A stretch of 64,000 bases of DNA from Salinimicrobium sediminilitoris (GCF_020866905.1 NZ_JAIVCC010000002.1:186001-250000); one strand, 5' to 3'. Positions 1 to 9,345 are shown, numbered from the stretch's first letter. Numbers and translations: made by a program. Notes: generated by a model from the letters alone, not told the origin.

Positions 1-171
1 AGATTCGAAGGGGCTTCTAACCCGGGAGATGAAGCTACTATTTATGCAATTACCACATCTTCGGGAAGAAAAGGTGTTCTCGTAGATGGCTTTAACTACA
101 CTTCAGGTCAAATTTCAGAAGAACTATTGAAAAAACTGGATCTTAAGAGCAATCGCCCAACTTCAGAATAA
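1..171 (+). CDS. C-terminal end of a small conserved protein (5' end outside window)
   Basis: Frame 1 is open from the first base and stops with TAA at 169-171, giving a 56-residue C-terminus that begins RFEGASNPGDEATIY. The RFEG-SNP-D pattern followed by a YAI...G.KG.LVD stretch resembles the roughly 90-100 residue proteins of Bacteroidota that are often, probably wrongly, labelled phosphoribosylpyrophosphate synthetase. That match is from memory. No catalytic motif is visible in the piece present, and no function is claimed. The dps promoter begins just after the stop. Confidence 0.6.
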   Translation, partial: RFEGASNPGDEATIYAITTSSGRKGVLVDGFNYTSGQISEELLKKLDLKSNRPTSE

Positions 172-173
172 AC

Positions 174-204
174 TTGGATTTACCCTATACTAATTGTATA
201 TTTG
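174..204 (+). promoter_or_regulatory. Bacteroidota-type promoter of dps
   Basis: TTG at 174-176 is followed after 20 bases by TATATTTG at 197-204, matching the Bacteroidota sigma-ABfr consensus (TTG near -33, TAnnTTTG near -7). The dps start codon is 33 bases downstream. Seen by eye; no transcript data. Confidence 0.6.
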
Positions 205-236
205 AATACTAATCACAAAAACTATAAACAAAAACT

Positions 237-728
237 ATGAGTTATTTAGGTCTAGACGCTAAAAAGACGTCAAATACAGTTCAGGAACTTAATGTTCTGT
301 TAGCCGATTATCATTTATATTACCAGAAACTCCGTAATTATCACTGGAACGTCATAGGGAAGAATTTCTTTGACCTTCACGAAAAATTTGAAGAGCTTTA
401 TGATGACGCAAAAATAAAGGTTGATGAGATCGCTGAGCGTATACTTACGCTAAGATATCAACCTACCAGTAATTTAAGTGAGTACCTGGAAAAATCTAAC
501 CTGAAGGAATCAAAATCTGATCTCTCTGACTCTCAAATGATCAAAAACCTTTTGGATGATCATGGCACCCTTTTAAAACAAATGCGTAAGGTAGTGGAAG
601 TGGCTGATAAAGGAGGAGATGAAGGTACTATTGATCTCATTGGAGCTTATATTAGAGAACTGGAAAAAACCAGCTGGATGTTGGATGCATGGAAAATGAA
701 AACTTCCGAACAACATAAGCCGGTATAG
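237..728 (+). CDS. dps: Dps-family ferritin-like DNA-protection protein
   Basis: Dodecameric iron-storage and DNA-protecting protein that oxidises Fe(II) with hydrogen peroxide in the cytoplasm. The 163-residue length is normal for Dps. The family signature is clear: NYHWNV around residue 34, LHEKFEEL around 47 and VDEIAERI around 62. By alignment with E. coli Dps the ferroxidase ligands are H36, H48, D63 and E67, with E52 in the position usually held by Asp. A good TAnnTTTG promoter lies upstream and mscS follows after 5 bases, so the two are probably co-transcribed as a stress operon. The ATG start gives a normal short N-terminus without the Lys-rich DNA-binding tail of the E. coli protein. 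Confidence 0.93.
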   Translation: MSYLGLDAKKTSNTVQELNVLLADYHLYYQKLRNYHWNVIGKNFFDLHEKFEELYDDAKIKVDEIAERILTLRYQPTSNLSEYLEKSNLKESKSDLSDSQMIKNLLDDHGTLLKQMRKVVEVADKGGDEGTIDLIGAYIRELEKTSWMLDAWKMKTSEQHKPV

Positions 729-733
729 TATAA

Positions 734-1630
734 ATGGCGAAAAGATTTGATATTCAGGATTCCGTAGAAGGGATCTGGGAGAAATTAGGCGAATGGCTGG
801 ATTCAATAATCCTGGGTTTGCCTAATTTCATTTTAGCGGTTTTAGTATTTATCCTTTTTGTTTTTGCAGCAAAGTATCTTGGAAAATTGCTGGACAGGCT
901 CCTGCGGTTCAAGGTAAGACAAGCCTCAATTCGCGAAATAACCATCAAGATCATGAAGGTGGTGGTTATTGCAATTGGTTTTTTTGTTGCACTGGGGCTG
1001 CTAAATTTGAATACAATTCTTACTTCTGTTCTGGCAGGTGCCGGGGTAGTCGGTTTGGCCGTAGGTCTCGCCCTGCAGGGAACTTTAAACAATACCTTTT
1101 CAGGTATCCTATTAAGTTTCCTTCCTGAACTTCAAATTGGAGACTGGATTGAGAATAATGGTTACGCCGGGAGAGTTGTGGAAATAAACCTTAGGAGCAT
1201 TGTAATAAGGGAAGCAGATAATAATTATGTAGTTATTCCTAACTCACAGGTTATCGATGCGCCATTTAAAAACTTTTCCCGCACTTCAAGATCCCGTATA
1301 ATGGTGAATTGCGGTGTGGCTTACAACTCCGACCTTGAACTCGTAAAGACTATTACCATTAATACCCTTTCTGAACTTTACCCTCAAAAAAAGGGCGAGG
1401 AAGTAGAATTTATGTATAATGAATTTGGTGACAGTTCCATTAATTTTGTTGTTAGATTCTGGAGTAATGTAACTTCAAATCGAGATATACTTTTAGCAAG
1501 AAGCGCTGCTATTATCGCTATAAAGAAGGTATACGATCAACACGACATCAATATTCCATTCCCAATACGAACCTTGGAATTCAATAACAGGTTAAATATT
1601 CAAAAACCTTCTTCTGAAGGAGAATCTTAA
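734..1630 (+). CDS. mscS: small-conductance mechanosensitive channel, MscS family
   Basis: Inner-membrane channel that opens under membrane tension to release solutes after hypo-osmotic shock. The 298 residues hold three membrane segments at about 24-47, 70-92 and 96-126. The third is the Ala/Gly-rich pore helix of the family (AGAGVVGLAVGLALQ), followed directly by the FSGI...IGDWIE beta-domain entry and a soluble C-terminal domain to about residue 285. Length is close to E. coli MscS (286). It starts 5 bases after dps, suggesting one transcript, and a stem-loop follows the stop. Confidence 0.93.
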   Translation: MAKRFDIQDSVEGIWEKLGEWLDSIILGLPNFILAVLVFILFVFAAKYLGKLLDRLLRFKVRQASIREITIKIMKVVVIAIGFFVALGLLNLNTILTSVLAGAGVVGLAVGLALQGTLNNTFSGILLSFLPELQIGDWIENNGYAGRVVEINLRSIVIREADNNYVVIPNSQVIDAPFKNFSRTSRSRIMVNCGVAYNSDLELVKTITINTLSELYPQKKGEEVEFMYNEFGDSSINFVVRFWSNVTSNRDILLARSAAIIAIKKVYDQHDINIPFPIRTLEFNNRLNIQKPSSEGES

Positions 1631-1652
1631 ACCGAAACTCCCATAAAAGAAA

Positions 1653-1700
1653 AAAGCGGATTATTCTTTATTAGAAAAAGTCCGCTTTAAAAGGCTTTTT
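1653..1700 (+). terminator. probable terminator of dps-mscS
   Basis: AAAGCGGA (1653-1660) pairs with TCCGCTTT (1681-1688) across a 20-base loop, and a T6 run begins 7 bases later. The loop is long and the T run displaced, so strength is uncertain. Confidence 0.45.
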
Positions 1701-1816
1701 TAATGGCTCTGAAAAATCGGAAAGAAAATTTGCTCTATCTGGTTTAACTGATAAGCCTAACATCTTCTGAAAATAAAATATTAGAAATTTCTAGGTTTCA
1801 AAAAGGGTAATTAAAA

Positions 1817-1865
1817 GGATGATTTTAACCTCCTATATCAATATAAAGATGGTTAAAAATCATCC
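1817..1865 (-). terminator. hairpin downstream of the phosphoesterase gene
   Basis: GGATGATTTTAACC (1817-1830) pairs with GGTTAAAAATCATCC (1851-1865), 14 pairs with one bulged base. Read on the minus strand it follows the stop of the 1888-5610 gene and is followed by TTTTAATT, as expected for an intrinsic terminator. Confidence 0.6.
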
Positions 1866-1887
1866 TCTTATTCTCTCCCGGTGAAAA

Positions 1888-4800
1888 CTAGAAGTTCATA
1901 CCCACGCTAAAACTGAAACGTAGTTTTTCCCCTCCCGAAAATAAATTCACTTTAGCAGAAAGTGCATCTGCTCCGGTTATCCAAAATCCGCCGCCGTAGC
2001 TGTCATGCCAAAGATCACTATTCTCTCCGTCCAACCACACCCGGCCTAGATCATATCCGGCAAATACCCCTATTTGAAGAGGAATAAAAGAAGTTTTAAA
2101 CTCGTCAAAACTATATCTTAGATCATTACCCCAAACAAAAGCGCTTTCTCCTGTAAAACGTTCTTCTCTAAATCCTCTTAAATTCTCGGCCCCACCTATA
2201 GTAGCAGCCTGGTAGAATTCAAAATCATCACCAAAAAGAACTTCTGCATTTACGCGGGTATTTATAACCCACTTATTATTTTGACTTATGGCTTTATAAA
2301 ACCCAAGGTACGGTGTTATAAAAGCGTAAATATTCTCTGTCTCTCCGGTATTCATTTTTCCACCACCAATGAATTCGAATTTCATTCCATTTGAAGGATT
2401 AAGCACATCATCGTAACTTTCATAGCGAAAAACACCTTCAATACCTGCAAAATATTGCCGTTCAAAAAAATTGGTTTCCTTCATATATTCCGAAGAGAGA
2501 AAACGATCCACTGTCTCTTCTATCTGCACCCCTTCAAAAGTTGCTGCTAATTTATAATAACGCCCAAAGGGTGAATCTTTCACCACTCCCGCTTCTCCAC
2601 CAATTCTACTAATACGTACCCGATTGTAGTCCTTTCCAAGTTCTTCTTCAAAGTTTTCAGTTTCATTTCCCAATCCGAAGAAATTACGGGTATAACTGGG
2701 GTTCGTAAAATGTCCTCCAACAAGAAAATTATAGTTTCCAAAAACATTGGCAAATTCACCCTGGTAACGCAAATCAAAACTTTGAGTGGCAAAATAATAA
2801 CCCGCTTTAAATCTATGTTGGGCTGTAAATGGATTTCTACGGAAACCATACTTAGTAAAGGAAGTGCTTAAGCCAACCTGAAATCCATCATCGGGATTAT
2901 ATCCAACTACCGGAAGTATGGCACTTGTAGAAAATATTTTCCGATCCTTATCAAAGACATTTACCTCATAATTATCTGTAAAAGTAATATCTGCTCCATT
3001 GTTGATCTCCACAGTATTAGGCAAAGATTCGTAATCATAAACCTTCACATTTTTGCCATTTTTGATCCTGTAAATATCATTATTTTGTCCTCCAATAATC
3101 CTCACAAGAATTGAAGAGGAAGCTTCTCCATAAACCTCGAAAATATCGTCGTCATCAAGGCCATAGATCCACAATTCTTCGGTCACTTGAGAATCATATA
3201 CCCTGTTGCTCACAACATCTGCCTTCTCCCCTTCTTTGATCCTGTAAATTGATACACGGGTTTTGCCTTCAGGAAGACGTTCAACCTCAATGTGATCATC
3301 TTTATCTGTGGCAGAAATTATGGCAAATTCAGCAAAATAATTGTAGTATCTCCTGGTAATATCCACCAAATTATCTCTTCTTGCTTTGAGATTTTTTATG
3401 ATGCGTTGTGTAGATTCGCCCCTGGTTTCCTTCGGAAGCTTTTCAAAGGCCTCTTCAATTACTTCATCTGTAACATGCTCCTGAAGAAACTCCGCCTGCC
3501 TTAGCCATTCGTCTTTACTGGAATTTTGAATTAAGCTTCTATCCAGACCAACAGCGGCCGAATTAAACCATTCGATATCAACAATGTTTTCATCATAAAC
3601 AGCAAATTGATTGGCAAATCCTGTTAATCCTCTTAAGGTATTCAAAAAGGCACCATCAAAATTAGAAAAAACCTGATCCCTGTCTCTGGGTATGGGTTTA
3701 AAAAGGTGATTTCCTTCCTCATCTTCAATTTCAGCCCATCTCCATTGATCTTCATGCCGATCCCAATCCCCCACAAGCATATCAAATATTCTTGCTCTTA
3801 TATAGGTAGATTCGTCAAGAGTGTATTTCTCGTCCCTTCGCAGACGTTCAAAAACTCCCGCCGTACTTTCAATATCGTGATTTGGCCTACCAAAGGATTC
3901 ATAACCTGTCCAGGCTCCTTCGGGTCGCTCCACGATCATATACAACTCATCCCCATACTCACTGTTAAAATCTCCAAGAGCTTTCTGTTTGGGAACATAG
4001 AACAACTGCGGATTCGTATGATTAATCCCTGCTGCCTGTGATAATGTTGGTATAGCAAGGAAAGCATAAGGATGCGCAGAGGTGTAAAAATCTTTAATTA
4101 CATCTTCGGCAAGGGTATTTTCGAATTTAGTCTCTACAGGAGTGTCTTTATAGGCAACCGTTTGAAGGAATTGCACGGCACTTTTTTCAAGTGCCCGCAT
4201 GTTATAATCTCTTCCCTGCTTATCCTTTAATCTTAGAGATCGCGTTTGATGACCACCGCCTGCTCTTTCTACAGTAAGTCCGCCGTACAAGGTATCCAGA
4301 ACGGCAACGGGAACCTCCACTCCTGTCCCGTACAAATCCCTGTACCTGTCTCCCCATATACTTTCATAGGCCTGAGATACATTAGTATCCCTGGGTTCAT
4401 AAACCGACTCCACTACACTGCGGGGAAAAGAAGTAGACAAAGTATCAATATTAAAAGGTTCCGGTGCGGCGATAACTTCTTTTTGATATAAAAGTTTAGG
4501 TCGCTTATCTACGCTCCCATAGAAACTAACCCAGGAGGACCCATCTTCAAAAATATCCAGAGCGGCAAATCCCTGACCCGAATAAGCAAACAATCCATCG
4601 TTCCCTAATCCTACATAAGATGCCTTGGAAGTCGATCCTGACACTACTTGTTTTATTTTGTCGTGTTCAATGTACTGTATAGAATGATCGTGCCCCGAAA
4701 CAAAAACTACATTCCCCCACCGGGAAGCAATAGTTTCAATTCGTTTTCTCATTCCTTTGTACCTTTCATTTTGGAGGTCTGTACTGGTGACTCCTCCTGT

Positions 4801-5610
4801 AGTTCTTATAAAATTCGCCAGAGTTCCAAGTATCGGTAATGGGAGTTTACGTTGGGTAGGAAAAAGGTGATCTGTTAAACTGAAGTTTCCTCCATGAAGC
4901 CCGTTAGTATAGAGGGGATGATGAATAACAAATACAACAGTTTTTGTCTGGTTCTTCTTTAATTCACTGTCAATTTCCTGGAAAAAGGCTTCCCGGGTTT
5001 TAATTTCAGCACAGTCATCGTTTATTTTTGGGTGCTCATCCCAATCTTCCAAAAACCATTGAGAATCAGCCACCACGACCTGAATATTCTCGCTTACTTC
5101 AAAAGAAGCTAATCCGCAGCCAGGTTCAGGATAAAAGACATCCTCTCTATTCAGTTTTTCTCTTAAGTAGTCCGCCTGTCTTTTAAGGCCGGTCAATCCC
5201 TGGTTATACCAATCATGATTTCCCGGAACAAAAAAGAGGTTGCCGTCATAATTTTCTACAGCATCTATTTGAGCATCCAGACGGTACTCCATAAGCTCCC
5301 TATCGGGGTGATCTTTTGCAACAAGACCTGCAGGGTAAACATTATCTCCAATAAAAATGGTATAATTTCCAACCTGCTTAACTGAGTCGATATAGGTTTT
5401 AAAAGCGAGTAATGCTTCAGAAGAACCTCCAGGAGGGGAATAACCTCCGTCTCCCAAAAGATAAAATGATTTCTCAACTACTTTATCCTCAGGATATCCA
5501 AAATCTTCTATAGGTTCATCTTCGGCGTAATAAAGCTGATTTAAGTGCGGAGAACAGGCGGTAATAGCAATAAACAATACCAGTGTTAGAAATTTGTTAT
5601 TTTTTCTCAT
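1888..5610 (-). CDS. lipoprotein: calcineurin-like phosphoesterase, kinase-like middle region and C-terminal outer-membrane barrel
   Basis: A 1240-residue fusion. Residues 1-19 form a lipoprotein signal ending ITAC. A metallophosphoesterase domain spans about 48-370 with all family motifs: GDGG 53-56, GDN 88-90, GNHD 130-133, VIHH 228-231 and GHDH 306-309, so phosphatase or phosphodiesterase activity is likely. The middle (about 430-700) has a Gly-rich segment near 449-453 with a basic strand after it, then GDWDRH at 614-619 and PRDRDQ at 641-646, a layout reminiscent of atypical kinases such as CotH and HipA. The C-terminal third (about 890-1240) alternates beta strands and ends in Phe, as in BamA/TamA-like surface-antigen barrels. 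Substrate is unknown. It is transcribed alone, divergently from the HD-domain gene. The Cys is followed by Ser-Pro-His, not the K-(D/E)2 surface signal, so the enzyme domain probably faces the periplasm. Confidence 0.82.
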   Translation of the reverse strand: MRKNNKFLTLVLFIAITACSPHLNQLYYAEDEPIEDFGYPEDKVVEKSFYLLGDGGYSPPGGSSEALLAFKTYIDSVKQVGNYTIFIGDNVYPAGLVAKDHPDRELMEYRLDAQIDAVENYDGNLFFVPGNHDWYNQGLTGLKRQADYLREKLNREDVFYPEPGCGLASFEVSENIQVVVADSQWFLEDWDEHPKINDDCAEIKTREAFFQEIDSELKKNQTKTVVFVIHHPLYTNGLHGGNFSLTDHLFPTQRKLPLPILGTLANFIRTTGGVTSTDLQNERYKGMRKRIETIASRWGNVVFVSGHDHSIQYIEHDKIKQVVSGSTSKASYVGLGNDGLFAYSGQGFAALDIFEDGSSWVSFYGSVDKRPKLLYQKEVIAAPEPFNIDTLSTSFPRSVVESVYEPRDTNVSQAYESIWGDRYRDLYGTGVEVPVAVLDTLYGGLTVERAGGGHQTRSLRLKDKQGRDYNMRALEKSAVQFLQTVAYKDTPVETKFENTLAEDVIKDFYTSAHPYAFLAIPTLSQAAGINHTNPQLFYVPKQKALGDFNSEYGDELYMIVERPEGAWTGYESFGRPNHDIESTAGVFERLRRDEKYTLDESTYIRARIFDMLVGDWDRHEDQWRWAEIEDEEGNHLFKPIPRDRDQVFSNFDGAFLNTLRGLTGFANQFAVYDENIVDIEWFNSAAVGLDRSLIQNSSKDEWLRQAEFLQEHVTDEVIEEAFEKLPKETRGESTQRIIKNLKARRDNLVDITRRYYNYFAEFAIISATDKDDHIEVERLPEGKTRVSIYRIKEGEKADVVSNRVYDSQVTEELWIYGLDDDDIFEVYGEASSSILVRIIGGQNNDIYRIKNGKNVKVYDYESLPNTVEINNGADITFTDNYEVNVFDKDRKIFSTSAILPVVGYNPDDGFQVGLSTSFTKYGFRRNPFTAQHRFKAGYYFATQSFDLRYQGEFANVFGNYNFLVGGHFTNPSYTRNFFGLGNETENFEEELGKDYNRVRISRIGGEAGVVKDSPFGRYYKLAATFEGVQIEETVDRFLSSEYMKETNFFERQYFAGIEGVFRYESYDDVLNPSNGMKFEFIGGGKMNTGETENIYAFITPYLGFYKAISQNNKWVINTRVNAEVLFGDDFEFYQAATIGGAENLRGFREERFTGESAFVWGNDLRYSFDEFKTSFIPLQIGVFAGYDLGRVWLDGENSDLWHDSYGGGFWITGADALSAKVNLFSGGEKLRFSFSVGMNF

Positions 5611-5665
5611 ACAAAACTATTGGGGGGATTTTTTTGTAATTTGGTGCAAATCTAACCACAACTGA

Positions 5666-6856
5666 ATGACAACTCTTACCGATAAAGCTGAAATATTTGT
5701 ACAGGATTTATTCAGAAAAAAATTACCCAATACATTCATTTATCACAATTTTAAGCACACTCAGAGGGTCGTTAAAAGTACTAAAGAATTAATCGAAAAA
5801 TCTGAAATTCATGTTAAACACGAGGAGCCGCTACTCCTGGCTGCCTGGTTACATGACACAGGTTATATCGAAGAATATGCAGGTCACGAAGAAAAAAGTG
5901 CAGAAATAGCCAGAGAGTGGCTGGAAAAGCAGAATGCAGACAAGGCGCTTATTGAAGATGTTACCAGGATAATTATGGCTTCCAGGATGCAGGCGGAGCC
6001 AAAAGAGCTTGATGAGAAAATCATTAAAGATGCTGACACGTCTCACCTCGCAAAAGATTACTTCGAAGAAACAAGCGAATTTCTTCGGCAGGAGTTAAAA
6101 CTTCAGAAGATCAAAAATTATTCACACCAGGAATGGATTGAACAAAATATTGAACTATTTACCGAGCGGCATCAATATTACACGCAGTACGCGAGGGAGA
6201 ACTGGAAGGAACAAAAAGATAAAAATCTATACGACCTACTCAATAAAGAAAGAAAAGCTAAAAAGAAATTAGCTAAAGAAGAAGCCAAAGCCCGGCTTAA
6301 GGTAAAATATAAAGATAAGAGCCCAGACCGTGGGATACAGACCCTGTTTAGAGTCACGATGCGAAATCATCTTAAATTAAGTGATATTGCAGATGCCAAA
6401 GCCAACATACTCCTATCGGTCAATGCCATCATCATTTCCCTGGCCATTGCTAATTTCATTCCCGATCTCACTTCCCCTGCCAACTCAAGTACGGTTATGA
6501 TGCTCCCGGTTTTTATCTTAATGATCTTTAGCGTCGCCTCGATAATAGGAGCAATAATGTCAACCCGTCCAAATGTAACCTCGGGAGAATTCACCCGGGA
6601 GCAAATAAAGAATGGAGATGTCAATGTGCTGTTCTTCGGAAATTTTCATCGTATGCCTTATGAACAGTTTGAGTGGGCCATGCACGAAATACTTGAAAAC
6701 CAAACCGACGTTTATGAATCTCTAATGAAGGACCTCTACATGCTGGGAGTGGTACTAAACCGAAAATATTATCTTTTAAGGATTACTTATACTATCTTTA
6801 TGGTAGGAATCATCCTCTCGGTTCTCAGTTTTATTGCCGCCTACTATCTTGCCTAA
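5666..6856 (+). CDS. HD-domain phosphohydrolase fused to a Pycsar-effector-like (DUF5706) membrane domain
   Basis: The 396-residue protein has two parts. Residues 1-190 are an HD-superfamily hydrolase with H31 (HTQRV), HD at 63-64, H74 (GHEEKS) and D122 (KDAD), the metal-ligand pattern of nucleotide phosphodiesterases. A basic linker (195-220) leads to a module with helices at about 248-267, 277-298 and 374-395 and the signature LSDIADAKANILLSVNA at 238-253, which I recognise as the Pycsar effector/DUF5706 family. Members are membrane effectors of nucleotide-signalled antiphage systems, and HD-DUF5706 fusions are common in Bacteroidota. No cyclase gene lies beside it, so a defence role is inferred only. 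It overlaps the convergent GAF-protein gene by 81 bases. The ATG at 5666 fits the normal HD start. Confidence 0.78.
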   Translation: MTTLTDKAEIFVQDLFRKKLPNTFIYHNFKHTQRVVKSTKELIEKSEIHVKHEEPLLLAAWLHDTGYIEEYAGHEEKSAEIAREWLEKQNADKALIEDVTRIIMASRMQAEPKELDEKIIKDADTSHLAKDYFEETSEFLRQELKLQKIKNYSHQEWIEQNIELFTERHQYYTQYARENWKEQKDKNLYDLLNKERKAKKKLAKEEAKARLKVKYKDKSPDRGIQTLFRVTMRNHLKLSDIADAKANILLSVNAIIISLAIANFIPDLTSPANSSTVMMLPVFILMIFSVASIIGAIMSTRPNVTSGEFTREQIKNGDVNVLFFGNFHRMPYEQFEWAMHEILENQTDVYESLMKDLYMLGVVLNRKYYLLRITYTIFMVGIILSVLSFIAAYYLA

Positions 6857-9223
6857 CACCTTTTCCAGGTCTTCATACGTGAAGATCTGCTCTTCGTGTT
6901 GTTCATTTTTTAAGTGGTATAAAACTTCTACTCTTATGGCTTTTAGACCAATTACTCCCTGTACATCTTCAAGCTCTAATTTTTCTACCTTATCTCCTAG
7001 ATACTGTTTGGACTGCAAATATTTGATGTAGCGCAAATACTCCCTTTCATCTTTTCTATTAGAATACACAATGGCAATTTTACCTTTTTGAGTCACCCTT
7101 TCTTCGGCCCCCTTTACATTTGCCTTATCAATTCTTTTCTTGATGATCTCATACCTTGCATTGTAGGTTCCATCTACATCAAATTGTTTTTCATCCATCC
7201 TATACCGAATAGAAAGCGTTGTATTATATACGAGAATCAGGGAAGCAGCTTCCAGTTTCAAAGGCATATTTTCCTGTATTTGGTAGAAGCGGTTTTCCAT
7301 TTCGCACATGGTGCTCAATTGCCACAAACGCAGGTTAAATAGATACACCTCGTCAAAAGGTTTGGCTTTTTTATTTGTTAGAGCTGCCCCTATATAAATA
7401 TTATGCTCTACCCCATCGGTCTTATATCGTTCAAAATAATGTGGATATATCTCCTGGGCATCAATTTGTCTACGATCAATGTAACGGGCCATCGTGCGAT
7501 TAATTTGCTGTACGGCTTCATCATAATTTTTTCGATGATTGTAGATTATCCCTGTTTCAGAATTCACGTTTTTTCGGTAATCACCTACTTTTTCCTTTAA
7601 AAGCGGTGTCTGTTTTTCTATATGTGCCATAACAGGATCTATTTCCCGTTGGAGCAAATTGAAAACCTTTTGTTCACTTGAGGTGCTCAAACTGTCGGCG
7701 AGATCATCCTGAAATTCTTTTATACGGAACTTCACCTGCTCATAAATATCCAGTTTTTCGATTTCTTCAGCCTGGCAAACTATACTTGTAATGAATTCCA
7801 GTTGATCAAGCAAGTCTTTTTGAATGGCTTCATTACGCGCTTCCGAAGATGCGACAATATCAATCTCTCCATATAAAGGATAAATATCTTCAAACGTGAT
7901 ATCCTTAAAAGATGCAAGCCCATCTTCATCAAGATCTTTGATGAATTTTCTTGCCTCCTTTTCAAAAATCCATAAAACACTGGGATGAATGGAAGTACAT
8001 TCACTCTGTATTACAGCCTTGACGCGATTTTCGAACTCTGCCTTACTGCGTTCTACAGCCGTTACTATATAAGGTAAGATATCTTCAAGTTTTGTGGCAT
8101 TTATGCTGTTGAGCACATTTTTTTCAAAAGAGACCAACTCAAGCATGCCCAGCAAAATATTATTTTTAGCAATAGGAGCCAGAATGGCACTTTTCACACC
8201 TGCGTCATTAAGGGATTTTGCCAAAAGATTTTCTGAAGAGTTTGCAGAAAATTTTGTGACATTTGGAATGCTGAAGTAATTATGTTCCCTCACAAGTTTT
8301 TGATAAGCTTCCTCCTCAAGAGCTTTCCTGCAGTCCACCGCTTTCTTGTCCCGAAGTAAAAAACTTGGAGAACGATTACCCATCATTCTCTCAAAAGTAG
8401 ATTCTTGTTCGTTATACATGGTAAATCCCACCCGAAGATTTGGAATCTTGTATATTGATTTGAAAATCTCCTCAAACTTCTCCATCTCTTCATTTCCTGA
8501 AGTATTTCTTTGCAATAAAGTTGTTTTTAAATCGGAGATCGCATCATCAACAGTCACATCTGTAAGAGTAATTATGGTGAAACCCTTAAAAATCCAGCTT
8601 TTAGGTGGGAATTTTTGTTTCCAGAATTCCACATTCTCAATATTCTGAATCAATTCGTCAACATCGTCTTTAGTTATTTCACAAGCATTTTCGCCCGGTT
8701 CCAGCTCCATAAAATGGGAATCAAGTTCAATTCTATAGTGCCTCAAAATGCCGTTTTCATCGGGTATATCATAGTATAACGGTCTCGAAAAATCCATGTC
8801 ATAACCATAATACTTATTGAGGATTAGAATACAGGCGTATATATATTCAAGGTCTTCACTAAGATCTCTCATATTTAAGCTAAAATCTTTTCCCGCACCC
8901 GCCAGTATCTCTCTAAACTTAAGAGTAGAATTAAATATGATGTTGTGAAAAGGAACAGAAATCGCTTTGATCTGGGTGCCCGAAAGGATTTCCGGAAACA
9001 GATCTTTCATGAGGATCCTAATAGGATCTTTTAATTTATTCAGATATTCGGAGTTCTCAATTCCATCTTCCAGAACAGGAAAACCGGAAATATAATCTAG
9101 TATCTTTCCCAGATACTCTTTGGATATCTTGCTTGATTCATTCTCCAGTTGCCTTCGATACTGCTCAATGATCTTGTGAAAACTGATCTTTATTTCCAGG
9201 GGAAATTCCTTTTGATTCTTCAT
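6776..9223 (-). CDS. large cytoplasmic protein with a GAF-like domain, conserved in flavobacteria
   Basis: An 815-residue soluble protein with no signal peptide or membrane segment. Residues about 230-400 look like a GAF-type sensor (SAILAPIAKNNILLGMLELV around 345-365). The rest is helical and acidic, with coiled-coil-like stretches, and ends in an Asp/Lys-rich tail. No kinase, cyclase, phosphodiesterase or HTH motif was recognised, so it may be a sensor or scaffold; the output is unknown. Its last 26 codons overlap the end of the HD-Pycsar-like gene on the other strand, which ties the two genes together physically, but this is not evidence of shared function. The start is an ATG within CATATG. 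Confidence 0.6.
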   Translation of the reverse strand: MKNQKEFPLEIKISFHKIIEQYRRQLENESSKISKEYLGKILDYISGFPVLEDGIENSEYLNKLKDPIRILMKDLFPEILSGTQIKAISVPFHNIIFNSTLKFREILAGAGKDFSLNMRDLSEDLEYIYACILILNKYYGYDMDFSRPLYYDIPDENGILRHYRIELDSHFMELEPGENACEITKDDVDELIQNIENVEFWKQKFPPKSWIFKGFTIITLTDVTVDDAISDLKTTLLQRNTSGNEEMEKFEEIFKSIYKIPNLRVGFTMYNEQESTFERMMGNRSPSFLLRDKKAVDCRKALEEEAYQKLVREHNYFSIPNVTKFSANSSENLLAKSLNDAGVKSAILAPIAKNNILLGMLELVSFEKNVLNSINATKLEDILPYIVTAVERSKAEFENRVKAVIQSECTSIHPSVLWIFEKEARKFIKDLDEDGLASFKDITFEDIYPLYGEIDIVASSEARNEAIQKDLLDQLEFITSIVCQAEEIEKLDIYEQVKFRIKEFQDDLADSLSTSSEQKVFNLLQREIDPVMAHIEKQTPLLKEKVGDYRKNVNSETGIIYNHRKNYDEAVQQINRTMARYIDRRQIDAQEIYPHYFERYKTDGVEHNIYIGAALTNKKAKPFDEVYLFNLRLWQLSTMCEMENRFYQIQENMPLKLEAASLILVYNTTLSIRYRMDEKQFDVDGTYNARYEIIKKRIDKANVKGAEERVTQKGKIAIVYSNRKDEREYLRYIKYLQSKQYLGDKVEKLELEDVQGVIGLKAIRVEVLYHLKNEQHEEQIFTYEDLEKVLGKIVGGNKTENREDDSYHKDSISNP

Positions 9224-9319
9224 ATGTTAAAATTACTGGATTTTGAACCCGCTGCCGTAGCGCTTGTTCATATTAACATTAATTTATCTATTCCACCATT
9301 CTCTCTCCACTAACTTCCT

Positions 9320-9327
9320 TATTTTTG
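9320..9327 (+). promoter_or_regulatory. -7 promoter box of the TlpA-like gene
   Basis: TATTTTTG matches TAnnTTTG and lies 18 bases before the ATG at 9346. No clear -33 TTG was found at the right spacing. Confidence 0.5.
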
Positions 9328-9345
9328 TGCAAAATGTAACAAATT

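Noticed and set aside
573-806. Minus-strand open frame of 77 codons opposite dps/mscS
   Set aside because: Shadow of two well-supported plus-strand genes; no signal or family resemblance.
5612-5619. CAAAACTA, a TAnnTTTG match on the minus strand before the phosphoesterase gene
   Set aside because: Only one base upstream of the ATG, too close for a -7 box of that gene.
6776-9223. Nucleotide cyclase partner for the Pycsar-like effector
   Set aside because: The GAF-containing protein shows no cyclase or nucleotidyltransferase motif.
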